Assembly (NCBI GenBank): GCA_050251575.1
Contig: JBFWMP010000002.1
Location: forward strand, 1-64,000
Direction of reading: 5' to 3'
Source: X23 sp050251575
Lineage (GTDB): Bacteria > Bacillota > Clostridia > SK-Y3
DNA: 64,000 nucleotides
Position 1 is the stretch's first letter, and every line of letters begins with the position of its first letter. The notes under the pieces are model-generated. The model was not told where the DNA came from and made no database searches. It worked only from the letters and a program-made list of their open reading frames with translations. The translations under genes were made by a program, and so were the position numbers. Positions 57,593 to 64,000 of this stretch are shown piece by piece.

Positions 57593-57745
57593 TATCCCTA
57601 GATTTATGTTATAATCAGTCCGAAGTAGACAGTATTATTAGGTATCATTCATCAAAAAATATCTAGCAGTACTTAAGTTATAATAATTCTGTTAATAAGT
57701 TTGGAATTCAGTGTTTAGTGTTAAAAGAATTATGTTTTTGCTCTT
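57593..57745. other. Intergenic stretch between spoVS and pgeF
   Basis: The spoVS-pgeF spacer is 330 bases (57518-57847). After the spoVS terminator there is an extended -10 promoter candidate, TGTTATAAT (57607-57615), and another TATAAT near 57675, then the heptad array. No coding frame with an SD is seen. Confidence 0.5.
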
Positions 57746-57772
57746 GACTCTAAGCTCTAGGTCCCAAGTCTT
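57746..57772. repeat. Degenerate heptad array upstream of pgeF
   Basis: GACTCTA, AGCTCTA, GGTCCCA, AGTCTT. Here the array ends 75 bases before the start codon, farther than at other genes. Confidence 0.7.
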
Positions 57773-57847
57773 TCAAATAAGATATAAAATAAGAATGTAT
57801 TCTATATAGGTAGGAAAAGTATATTCCTGCATATTAAGAGGTGACTC

Positions 57848-58669
57848 ATGAGAATTGGATTTAAGCTGCATGAAGTTAATGGTTTGACATATCTTACAAT
57901 TCCCAGCTTTGATGAAACCGGGCTTGTAACACATTGTTTTACTACTCGTCAGGGTGGGGTCAGCGAAGGAGAATGTGGGACGTTTAATCTAGGATTCAAC
58001 AGAAATGATAAAAGGAAAAATGTGCTAAGCAACTTTAGAGCTTTGGGACAGCAATTGAATATTGAGTATACAGACTTTGTTTTTTCTAATCAGGTTCATC
58101 GTGATCATATAGCTGTTATTTCTAAACACGACAAAGGGAAGGGGATAATTAGAGATAGTGATATTCTAGAAGTTGATGGTCTTATGACTAACGAGAAGAA
58201 TGTACCATTAGTAACTTTTTATGCAGATTGTGTACCGCTATTTTTTTTGGATCCGGTTAAAAAAGTAATTGCACTTTCACACTCAGGCTGGAAAGGGACT
58301 GTAAAGAAAATTGGATATAAGACAATTAGCAAGATGATAAAGGATTATGGTTGTGACGTTAAAGATATTCTTACTGCGATAGGTCCATCTATAGGCAAGT
58401 GTCATTTTGAGGTTGATCAACCGGTAGTTGAGGAGTTTTATACGTCTTATGATAAAGATGCAGGAATGTTAATTAACGAAAAGGGTAGCGGCAAATATCA
58501 TATTGACTTGTGGCAGGCAAATATTCTCCAATTTAATCAGGCGGGTATAAAAGATGAGCATATAACATTGGCTCAACAATGCACATTTTGTAATGAAAGC
58601 TTATATTTTTCACATAGACGTGATAGGGGAAAAACGGGAAGCTTAGCTGGAATTATGCAGCTGATATAA
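57848..58669 (+). CDS. pgeF: PgeF (YfiH/LACC1-type) purine nucleoside phosphorylase or peptidoglycan editing factor
   Basis: 273 residues. The DUF152 family pattern is intact: HCFTTRQGGVSEGECGTFNLG, metal ligands in YADCVPLFF and HSGWKGT, and ISHRRDRG-like FSHRRDRGKTGSLAGI at the end. Known activities are multifunctional purine nucleoside phosphorylase/adenosine deaminase, and the E. coli member removes misincorporated L-Ser from muropeptides. AAGAGGTG precedes ATG 57848. It stands alone between repeats. Confidence 0.95.
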   Translation: MRIGFKLHEVNGLTYLTIPSFDETGLVTHCFTTRQGGVSEGECGTFNLGFNRNDKRKNVLSNFRALGQQLNIEYTDFVFSNQVHRDHIAVISKHDKGKGIIRDSDILEVDGLMTNEKNVPLVTFYADCVPLFFLDPVKKVIALSHSGWKGTVKKIGYKTISKMIKDYGCDVKDILTAIGPSIGKCHFEVDQPVVEEFYTSYDKDAGMLINEKGSGKYHIDLWQANILQFNQAGIKDEHITLAQQCTFCNESLYFSHRRDRGKTGSLAGIMQLI

Positions 58670-58673
58670 AAGC

Positions 58674-58690
58674 AGCTAGGAGCTAGGAGA
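58674..58690. repeat. AGCTAGG heptad pair after pgeF
   Basis: Two exact AGCTAGG units plus AGA, five bases after the pgeF stop; opposite orientation to the array before pgeF. Confidence 0.65.
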
Positions 58691-58827
58691 AAAAAATAAC
58701 TGCTGAAAAATCGGAAGTTATTATTTGCTGTTCCTTAAGTATGATTTGATACTTATAGACTAAATAATGCTGTTTTTGAAATACTATGTATAGATTTGAT
58801 AATACATTCCAAGGAGGATTTATTCAT

Positions 58828-60465
58828 TTGAACGCATTTATAAAAAAGATAATAAGTTTTATTTTAATATTGTTATTTTTAACTGCTTGCAATGTGCAGC
58901 AGGATATACAGGATCCTAAGGATAAAGAAGAGCCTGAGAAGGATAAAATAGTGGAAGATACGGGACCAGTCAAAGGAGGTATTTTAAACCTTCAATCGTC
59001 GAATCCGGACACTCTAAATCCTATACTTACAAAAAGCCAATCAAATGCAGAAATACTAGGTTTAGTATTTGAAAGTCTGGTAAAATATGATGAGAATATG
59101 AATATACAGCCATCATTAGCGGAAAGATGGGAATGCTCACAGGATGGTATGACATGGACATTTTTTCTAAGAAAAGATGTCAAGTGGCATGATAATGTCC
59201 AGTTTACAGCTAAAGATGTTGATTATACCTTTAAAACTATCTCCAGTAATAAATATGAATCTGTATATAAATTAAATACTCAGTTGATCTCATATTTTGG
59301 AATGATAGATGACTATACTTTTAAGGTAGTATTAAGCCAACCTTACGGTGGGTTTATCAGTGCAGTAAGTTTCCCCATTATAGCCAGTCATCAATTTCAA
59401 GGGAAAGAAATAGTAAATGATGACCCGAACTTTAAGCCTGTTGGGACAGGATATTATCAGTTCATGGAGTATCATCCTTTAAAATCGATCAAGCTGCAGG
59501 CTGTTTCGCAATGGTGGGGTGGTACCAGTCCATATATCGATACCGTTAATGTTAAGTTGTTACCTGACAATGATACAGCTTTATCTGCACTTGAGGCACA
59601 AGAAGTCGACTATGTATCAACAAATGTAGTTGACTGGGACAAATATAGTGGAAAAGGGAATATACAGATTAAAGAATATATAACAAATTACTATGAATTC
59701 CTTGGCTTGAATTATAATAATAAAGCACTCCAGGATAAGGCAGTAAGAAAAGCAATGGCTTATACTCTGGACCGGGACAAAATAATTAGTGAAGTATTGT
59801 TAAGTCACGGACGTAAGACAGATGTACCGTTGAATCCTCAAGGGTGGCTATATGATTCTTCAACGCAAGTTTATAATCGGGATTTGAATAAAGCAAGACA
59901 GTTATTATCAGAAGCTGGGTGGATTGACTCTAATAGTGATGGTATTCTTGATAAAACGATAGATGGGGTACAAATACCGCTATCCTTCGAGTTAGTGACA
60001 AATACAGATAATATCATAAGAGATAAAACAGCCAATATTATTGGAAATCAATTAAAAGAAATCGGAATTAAGATAAATCAGAAAAGAGTAAGCTGGGAAG
60101 AACTTAATACGCTTTTGAACGCAAAGACGTTTGATATTGTATTATCAGGCTTGAATCTTTCGCCTATGGGAGATTTGACTTTTGCTTTCCATACTACTGA
60201 GATTGAGAGAGGAACAAATTTTATTTCATACAGTAATGCTGAGACAGATCAAATGCTCGCAAAAGCCTTTTCGACAGTCAATAAAGAGGATAGAAAACAG
60301 GCATATTCAGTCTTGCAGAAGAAACTAGTGGAGGATTTACCTTATATCAGCCTTTTCTTCAGAACATCTGCTGTATTGCATAATGATAGATTACGAGGAG
60401 AAATCAATCCTATTGCAAATAATATCTACAATGATATTCATAAATGGTATATTTTAAAAGAGTAG
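58828..60465 (+). CDS. Peptide/solute-binding lipoprotein (SBP family 5), orphan
   Basis: 545 residues. TTG 58828 follows AAGGAGG by ten bases. Signal peptide with lipobox LTAC (Cys ~20), then an acidic linker and the oligopeptide-binding fold (GGILNLQSSNPDTLNP, LAERWECSQDGMTWTFFLRKDVKWHD). Substrate-binding component of an ABC importer anchored on the outer face of the membrane. No permease or ATPase gene is adjacent, so it must use transporters encoded elsewhere or act as a sensor. Peptide substrates are likely but not provable. Confidence 0.92.
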   Translation: MNAFIKKIISFILILLFLTACNVQQDIQDPKDKEEPEKDKIVEDTGPVKGGILNLQSSNPDTLNPILTKSQSNAEILGLVFESLVKYDENMNIQPSLAERWECSQDGMTWTFFLRKDVKWHDNVQFTAKDVDYTFKTISSNKYESVYKLNTQLISYFGMIDDYTFKVVLSQPYGGFISAVSFPIIASHQFQGKEIVNDDPNFKPVGTGYYQFMEYHPLKSIKLQAVSQWWGGTSPYIDTVNVKLLPDNDTALSALEAQEVDYVSTNVVDWDKYSGKGNIQIKEYITNYYEFLGLNYNNKALQDKAVRKAMAYTLDRDKIISEVLLSHGRKTDVPLNPQGWLYDSSTQVYNRDLNKARQLLSEAGWIDSNSDGILDKTIDGVQIPLSFELVTNTDNIIRDKTANIIGNQLKEIGIKINQKRVSWEELNTLLNAKTFDIVLSGLNLSPMGDLTFAFHTTEIERGTNFISYSNAETDQMLAKAFSTVNKEDRKQAYSVLQKKLVEDLPYISLFFRTSAVLHNDRLRGEINPIANNIYNDIHKWYILKE

Positions 60466-60517
60466 AATGCCGCTGGGAGAATACTAAAAAGTCAAATAAC
60501 ATGAAGAGCAGCTAAGG

Positions 60518-60545
60518 ATGTCATTCTGAGCAGAGCAAGAATCTT
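60518..60545. repeat. GTCATTCTGAGC-type dispersed repeat fragment
   Basis: GTCATTCTGAGCAGAGCAAG followed by AATCTTA resembles a short dispersed sequence (GTCATTCTGAGC...GAAGAATCT) that I recall from many bacterial genomes. One copy, no coding potential. Confidence 0.5.
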
Positions 60546-60590
60546 AGCATTGAAGCAGCGTGCAGAAAAAAGACTTTTTGATCAAAAATA

Positions 60591-60619
60591 TTGACAACAT
60601 AAAACCAACCTGCTATAAT
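60591..60619 (+). promoter_or_regulatory. Consensus sigma-A promoter for the tRNA-Leu/tRNA-Gln unit
   Basis: Perfect TTGACA (60591-60596), 17-base spacer, perfect TATAAT (60614-60619), about 82 bases before the first tRNA. Stable-RNA strength. Confidence 0.93.
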
Positions 60620-60701
60620 ACTCTTTGTCGGTAAAAATGATATGTAAAGACATATGTATATTGTTAACTTATTGGTGATACAATATATTTAATGTCAATT
60701 T

Positions 60702-60786
60702 GCGAGAGTGCTGGAATTGGCAGACAGGCACGTTTGAGGGGCGTGTGTCTTATGGCGTACGGGTTCAAGTCCCGTTTCTCGCACCA
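60702..60786 (+). tRNA. tRNA-Leu (anticodon GAG)
   Basis: 85 bases with encoded CCA. Acceptor GCGAGAG pairs with TTCTCGC (one G-U). Anticodon stem CACGT/GCGTG encloses TTGAGGG with GAG at 34-36, reading CUC/CUU. A long variable arm (class II) and GGTTCAAGTCC T-arm support Leu. Confidence 0.93.
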
Positions 60787-60792
60787 TAATAT

Positions 60793-60866
60793 TGCGGGAT
60801 TGTGTAAAGGTAGCACGAGTGACTCTGACTCACTTCGTCTGGGTTCGAATCCTAGTCCCGCAGCCA
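60793..60866 (+). tRNA. tRNA-Gln (anticodon CTG)
   Basis: 74 bases with encoded CCA. Acceptor TGCGGGA pairs with TCCCGCA. Anticodon stem AGTGA/TCACT encloses CTCTGAC with CTG, reading CAG. T-arm GGGTTCGAATCC. Six bases after tRNA-Leu, so co-transcribed. Confidence 0.95.
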
Positions 60867-60903
60867 AAAGCCGTTGGAATATATATTCCAACGGCTTTTT
60901 TTA
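60866..60903 (+). terminator. Terminator of the tRNA operon
   Basis: AAAAGCCGTTGGAATATA pairs perfectly with TATATTCCAACGGCTTTT, then T-run. Confidence 0.97.
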
Positions 60904-60976
60904 ATCTCTTTTTGTCATAATCGATATGATATAGAATAAAATTTAATAAGACATGACATAAAGGAGATGGGAAACA

Positions 60977-61765
60977 ATGAAGATAATCATCATTGATAAA
61001 AATAAGCTTATCATTTACGGGCTTGTATTTATTCTTCTATGCAGCCTGCTGAGCCTGGGATGGGATAGTACAGTCAGCGTATTTTCAGCTGTCAAGTCTA
61101 AAAGAGATTTACCTATTTATTCTGTAGACAGGCAGGACAAAACTATCGCTATCAGCTTTGATGCAGCATGGGGAAACGAGGATACGGAAGATCTCATAAG
61201 AATATTAGATCAGTATAATGTAAAAACTACTTTCTTTGTAGTGGGAGGGTGGGTCGATAAGTATCCTGAATCAGTTAAAGCATTAAGTGATGCAGGTCAT
61301 GAGGTAATGAATCACTCCAATACACATCCACATATGACACAATTATCGATTGATAAGATGAAAGAGGAACTAAAAAAATGTGATGATAAGATAGAGGCTA
61401 TTACCGGGAAAAAGCCGTTTCTATTCAGACCGCCTTATGGGGACTATAATGATAAGGTAGTACAGACTTGTAGAGAAATGGGGCATTATACTATTCAGTG
61501 GGATGTGGACTCTTTGGATTGGAAGGAGCTCGGGGTGGAGGCAGTTATTGAAAGAGTTACTAAGAGAGTAAAGGATGGTTCTATCGTGCTATTTCATAAT
61601 GCTGCGAAATATACACCGGCTGCACTGCCAAAGATTATTGAAATGCTTCAAAAGGATGGTTATAAGATAGTGCCTATTTCTGAGTTGATATATAGAGAGT
61701 CTTTTCATATAGATCATACAGGTAAGCAAATACCTAATATTCAGGAGAGCACTTCTGTTGATTAA
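60977..61765 (+). CDS. Polysaccharide deacetylase, PdaB-like
   Basis: 262 residues. One N-terminal membrane anchor (~10-25), then a NodB domain. The metal/catalytic motifs are SFDAAWGNED (Asp pair), HSNTHPHMTQLS (His pair), RPPYGDYND and, near the end, IVLFHNAAKYTPAALP. The AAWGNED variant of the first motif is the form found in sporulation-type PdaB proteins, which act on spore cortex or cell-wall peptidoglycan. GGAGATGGG precedes ATG 60977. It follows the tRNA terminator and may have its own weak promoter. Confidence 0.9.
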   Translation: MKIIIIDKNKLIIYGLVFILLCSLLSLGWDSTVSVFSAVKSKRDLPIYSVDRQDKTIAISFDAAWGNEDTEDLIRILDQYNVKTTFFVVGGWVDKYPESVKALSDAGHEVMNHSNTHPHMTQLSIDKMKEELKKCDDKIEAITGKKPFLFRPPYGDYNDKVVQTCREMGHYTIQWDVDSLDWKELGVEAVIERVTKRVKDGSIVLFHNAAKYTPAALPKIIEMLQKDGYKIVPISELIYRESFHIDHTGKQIPNIQESTSVD

Positions 61766-61855
61766 AAAAATATCTTTTAGATAATATATTACATAATACA
61801 GCATGAATATGTAAAATATAAAGATGTCCAAACTAACGCGATTGGGGTTGAAATA

Positions 61856-62524
61856 GTGATAATTATTGGAATATGTGGCAATGAGCAGACATCCCATATA
61901 ATTGCTATACTTCGTAAAATTACCGGAAACATGGATATTAAAACTAGTATCATTGAATCATATGATTCACATTCTTCAACTCCACCAGCAAGTACATTAA
62001 AAGGCTATATCAATGAATTGGATAAGAACAATATTGAAATTGCTGTAATAAAAATTACATCCGAAAAGGCTTGGGAAGGAATTTATAATAATATTAATTT
62101 TAATATATTGGTATATGACAGTGTCGAAAATACATCGGAAAATATATTCGATAGCAAAAAAACAAGTGATTTCAGAAAAGTATTTGAGTTGATGGGGAAA
62201 GAGAGCATTGCCATTGTTAATAATGATGATAGTACTGTTCTACAACTGTTAAAAGGATGTAAGATGTGTGTTATTACTTATGGGTTAAGCTCAAAAGTTA
62301 CAATAACAGCGTCAAGCATAGATCAAGATTTACAAAGCAGCTCTATGAATTATTGTTTGCAAAGAATCATTACGACTTTTGATAAAAGAGATATCGAGCC
62401 GCAAGAATTTCCAATTAAGATATCTTCAACAACGGATAAAGAAATATATGCAATATTAGTAGCAGTCACCATTGCTATTATTTGTGGTATTGATATACAA
62501 GCCATATCCCAAATGATCCTATAA
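61856..62524 (+). CDS. Mur-ligase-like protein without functional P-loop
   Basis: 222 residues, start GTG 61856. The N-terminus GICGNEQTSHIIAIL aligns with the Mur-ligase ATP motif G-x-x-G-T-N-G-K-T-T-x-x but lacks the key Lys. The central segment IAIVNNDDSTVLQLLKGCKMCVITYGLSSK resembles the region V-I-N-x-D-D...V-I-T-Y-G of MurE/MurF. The length is under half that of a Mur ligase. It may be a degenerate, non-catalytic relative. The C-terminus is hydrophobic (ILVAVTIAIICGI). Function unknown. Confidence 0.7.
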   Translation: MIIIGICGNEQTSHIIAILRKITGNMDIKTSIIESYDSHSSTPPASTLKGYINELDKNNIEIAVIKITSEKAWEGIYNNINFNILVYDSVENTSENIFDSKKTSDFRKVFELMGKESIAIVNNDDSTVLQLLKGCKMCVITYGLSSKVTITASSIDQDLQSSSMNYCLQRIITTFDKRDIEPQEFPIKISSTTDKEIYAILVAVTIAIICGIDIQAISQMIL

Positions 62525-62531
62525 GCACCCT

Positions 62532-62564
62532 ATAAGCACCCTGTTAAAGAAGGGTGCTTATTAT
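62532..62564 (+). terminator. Terminator with duplicated left arm
   Basis: ATAAGCACCCT occurs twice in tandem (62521-62531, 62532-62542) and either copy can pair with AGGGTGCTTAT (62551-62561). The first copy contains the TAA stop of the upstream gene. Confidence 0.85.
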
Positions 62565-62668
62565 CATTATTCATGGATAAAAATACTTCTAAAAGCGGGT
62601 TTGTCTGAATAAATATAGCATTAGATAGTTATTTTTAACATATGAATAATTGAGAGGAGAGTGGGGTT

Positions 62669-63349
62669 ATGTTGGAAAGTACTTTAGATAATAATCTAGT
62701 AGAAATTATAGGAGAGGTAAGCAGCGAATTAGTATTTAATCACAAGGTATATGGTGAGGGATTCTATAATTTTACTATAAAGGCGCAAAGATTAAGTGAT
62801 GTGGTAGACTATATTCCAATTATGGTGTCAGAAAGGTTATTGGAAAATGTGCCTTTGAAAATAGGAGATCATATAGAGGTTTCAGGTCAGTTCCGTTCAT
62901 ACAACAATTACAATAGTGATGGGAATAAACTTATTCTTACGGTGTTCGCAAAAGATATCCAATATTTAGAAGAAGATAAAAAGGTAAAAAATCCAAATTA
63001 TATATATCTAAATGGTTATATTTGCAAGCAGCCTATCTACAGAACTACACCCTTTGGAAGAGAAATATGTGACCTTTTATTAGCAGTAAATAGAGCCTAT
63101 AATAAATCCGATTATATTCCTTGCATTGCATGGGGGAGAAACGCCCGTTATTCCGGGGTTTTAAAAGTTGGAGAGAATGTAAAGGTATGGGGTAGAATAC
63201 AAAGCAGGGAATATCAGAAGAAACTTAGTGCTAGTCAAGTAATGACAAGAGTAGCCTATGAAATATCCATCTCGAAAATGGAAATCGAAAATGGTGATAG
63301 AGAGATTGAGCTTAATGCTCTTGAAGAAGGATACCAAGCAGACGAATAA
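62669..63349 (+). CDS. Tandem OB-fold single-strand DNA-binding-like protein
   Basis: 226 residues with two SSB-like OB folds: one at ~8-105 (GEGFYNFTIKAQRLSD, VSGQFRSYNNY) and one at ~115-215 (IYLNGYICKQPIYRTTPFGRE, DYIPCIAWGRNARYSG). The second half has the classic SSB pattern. It is not the replicative SSB: it lacks the acidic C-terminal tip needed to recruit partners (ends in QADE). This tandem form recurs in Clostridia; its role is not established. GAGAGGAG precedes ATG 62669. A terminator follows. Confidence 0.85.
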   Translation: MLESTLDNNLVEIIGEVSSELVFNHKVYGEGFYNFTIKAQRLSDVVDYIPIMVSERLLENVPLKIGDHIEVSGQFRSYNNYNSDGNKLILTVFAKDIQYLEEDKKVKNPNYIYLNGYICKQPIYRTTPFGREICDLLLAVNRAYNKSDYIPCIAWGRNARYSGVLKVGENVKVWGRIQSREYQKKLSASQVMTRVAYEISISKMEIENGDREIELNALEEGYQADE

Positions 63350-63378
63350 TTACACAATTTATTCTATACATTATAACG

Positions 63379-63405
63379 AAAGCAGCTTGACTGCTTTTTT
63401 TATTG
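63379..63405 (+). terminator. Terminator after the tandem OB-fold gene
   Basis: AAAGCAG / CTGCTTT stem, loop CTTGA, then T-run. Confidence 0.9.
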
Positions 63406-63420
63406 AATTTTAGTAGTATT

Positions 63421-63446
63421 ATTGTTAAAATAAACAGTATAACAAT
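63421..63446 (+). promoter_or_regulatory. ATTGTTA/TAACAAT inverted repeat upstream of cobO
   Basis: Exact 7-bp inverted repeat, 12-base spacer, ending 15 bases before the ATG. It could be an operator; no regulator is encoded nearby. Confidence 0.3.
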
Positions 63447-63461
63447 AAGGTTGGTGATTTA

Positions 63462-63992
63462 ATGCTAAAGGGATTGGTACAAGTATATACTGGTAATGGT
63501 AAGGGAAAAACAACTGCTGCATTAGGGCAAGGTCTTAGAAGTGCAGGAAGAGGATTGAAGGTATATATGATTCAATTTTTGAAAAGCTCTGATACAGGAG
63601 AATTGCATTCGTGTGAGAAACTTGGTGAGTGCTTTAAAATATTTAGGTTTGAACGCAAAAGAGATTTTTTTTGGAAGCTGAGTGAAGAAGAAAAGAAAGA
63701 ATTACAAATGGAAACAAGACAAGCTTTTGAATTTGCAATCAGCCTAATGATGAATAGTGAATGTGATATTTTGATATTGGATGAAGTAATAGGTGCAATC
63801 CATAATAAGATGATTTCAGAACAGGATATATGCAATCTGATTAAAAATAAGCCGGAAAATATAGAGATAATTCTTACAGGACGTCATGCACCTCAAAGCA
63901 TTATTGATTTAGCGGATTATGTTTCGGAAATTATTCCGATAAAGCATCCTATGGAAAATGGAATAAGTGCAAGGAAGGGAATCGAATACTAA
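63462..63992 (+). CDS. cobO: Cob(I)yrinic acid a,c-diamide adenosyltransferase (CobO/BtuR type)
   Basis: 176 residues, family length. The P-loop Y-T-G-N-G-K-G-K-T-T near residues 9-18 is the hallmark of CobO/CobA, with FLKSSDTGELHS and ILDEVIGAI downstream and the C-terminal LTGRHAPQSIIDLADYVSEI. It transfers the adenosyl group from ATP to Co(I) corrinoid. AAGGTTGGTG precedes the ATG. Other cobalamin genes are not in the window, so it may serve salvage. Confidence 0.95.
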   Translation: MLKGLVQVYTGNGKGKTTAALGQGLRSAGRGLKVYMIQFLKSSDTGELHSCEKLGECFKIFRFERKRDFFWKLSEEEKKELQMETRQAFEFAISLMMNSECDILILDEVIGAIHNKMISEQDICNLIKNKPENIEIILTGRHAPQSIIDLADYVSEIIPIKHPMENGISARKGIEY

Positions 63993-64000
63993 TAATTTTT

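Noticed and set aside
60664..60904. Short open frames across the tRNA genes on both strands
   Set aside because: They coincide with the two tRNAs and their terminator; translations such as GFEPRRSES are the usual artefact of tRNA T-arms.

Overview
The window is an AT-rich, almost wholly plus-strand chromosomal segment of an endospore-forming, flagellated member of the Clostridia. Evidence for this is the fla/che operon with FliY, CheC and CheD, the dipicolinate synthase genes dpaA/dpaB, SpoVS, a TepA-type spore protease, PolC, and gene order that follows the classical Firmicute fla/che - rpsB - dxr - polC - nusA - pnp - spoVF - ftsK - rny series. A Lachnospirales-like lineage fits best, but I cannot name a genus from sequence alone. 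One run of 100 N (14072-14171) shows that this is a scaffolded draft.

Layout. 1-19066: the distal part of a large flagellar/chemotaxis operon (fliM end, fliY, cheY, fliO, fliP, fliQ, fliR, flhB, flhA, flhF, flhG, a PilZ protein, cheB with a frameshift, cheA, cheW, gap, cheC, cheD, a small membrane protein, the flagellar sigma factor, a FapA-type DUF342 protein and two small conserved proteins). 19190-28228: translation and envelope genes (rpsB, tsf, pyrH, frr, a PASTA-like miniprotein, uppS, cdsA, dxr, rseP, ispG, a glycosyltransferase). 28343-43404: replication, transcription and translation genes (polC, rimP, nusA, ylxR, an L7Ae-like gene, infB, rbfA, nrnA, truB, ribF, rpsO, pnp). 43661-57517: M16 peptidase, dpaA-dpaB, convergent metA (the only minus-strand gene), tepA, ylzJ-like, uppP, ftsK/spoIIIE, a YgiQ-type radical SAM gene, rny, ymdB, spoVS. 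57848-63992: pgeF, an orphan oligopeptide-binding lipoprotein, tRNA-Leu and tRNA-Gln, a PdaB-like deacetylase, a Mur-ligase-like protein without a P-loop lysine, a tandem OB-fold protein, and cobO.

How it works together. The first block builds the flagellar export gate and switch and the adaptation system (CheA/CheW/CheY/CheB/CheC/CheD), and ends with its own late sigma factor. The second and third blocks supply ribosome assembly, isoprenoid and lipid-carrier synthesis, DNA replication and RNA turnover. The later block carries several sporulation functions, with recognisable candidate promoters for sigma-H (spoVS), sigma-G (tepA) and sigma-E/K (dpaA).

The most unusual signal lies between the genes. 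At least a dozen intergenic spots carry short arrays with a 7-base period, in several different sequence families. They are often self-complementary or arranged as facing inverted arrays, and most end about 12-37 bases upstream of a start codon. No protein-coding novelty in the window is as striking as this repeat system.
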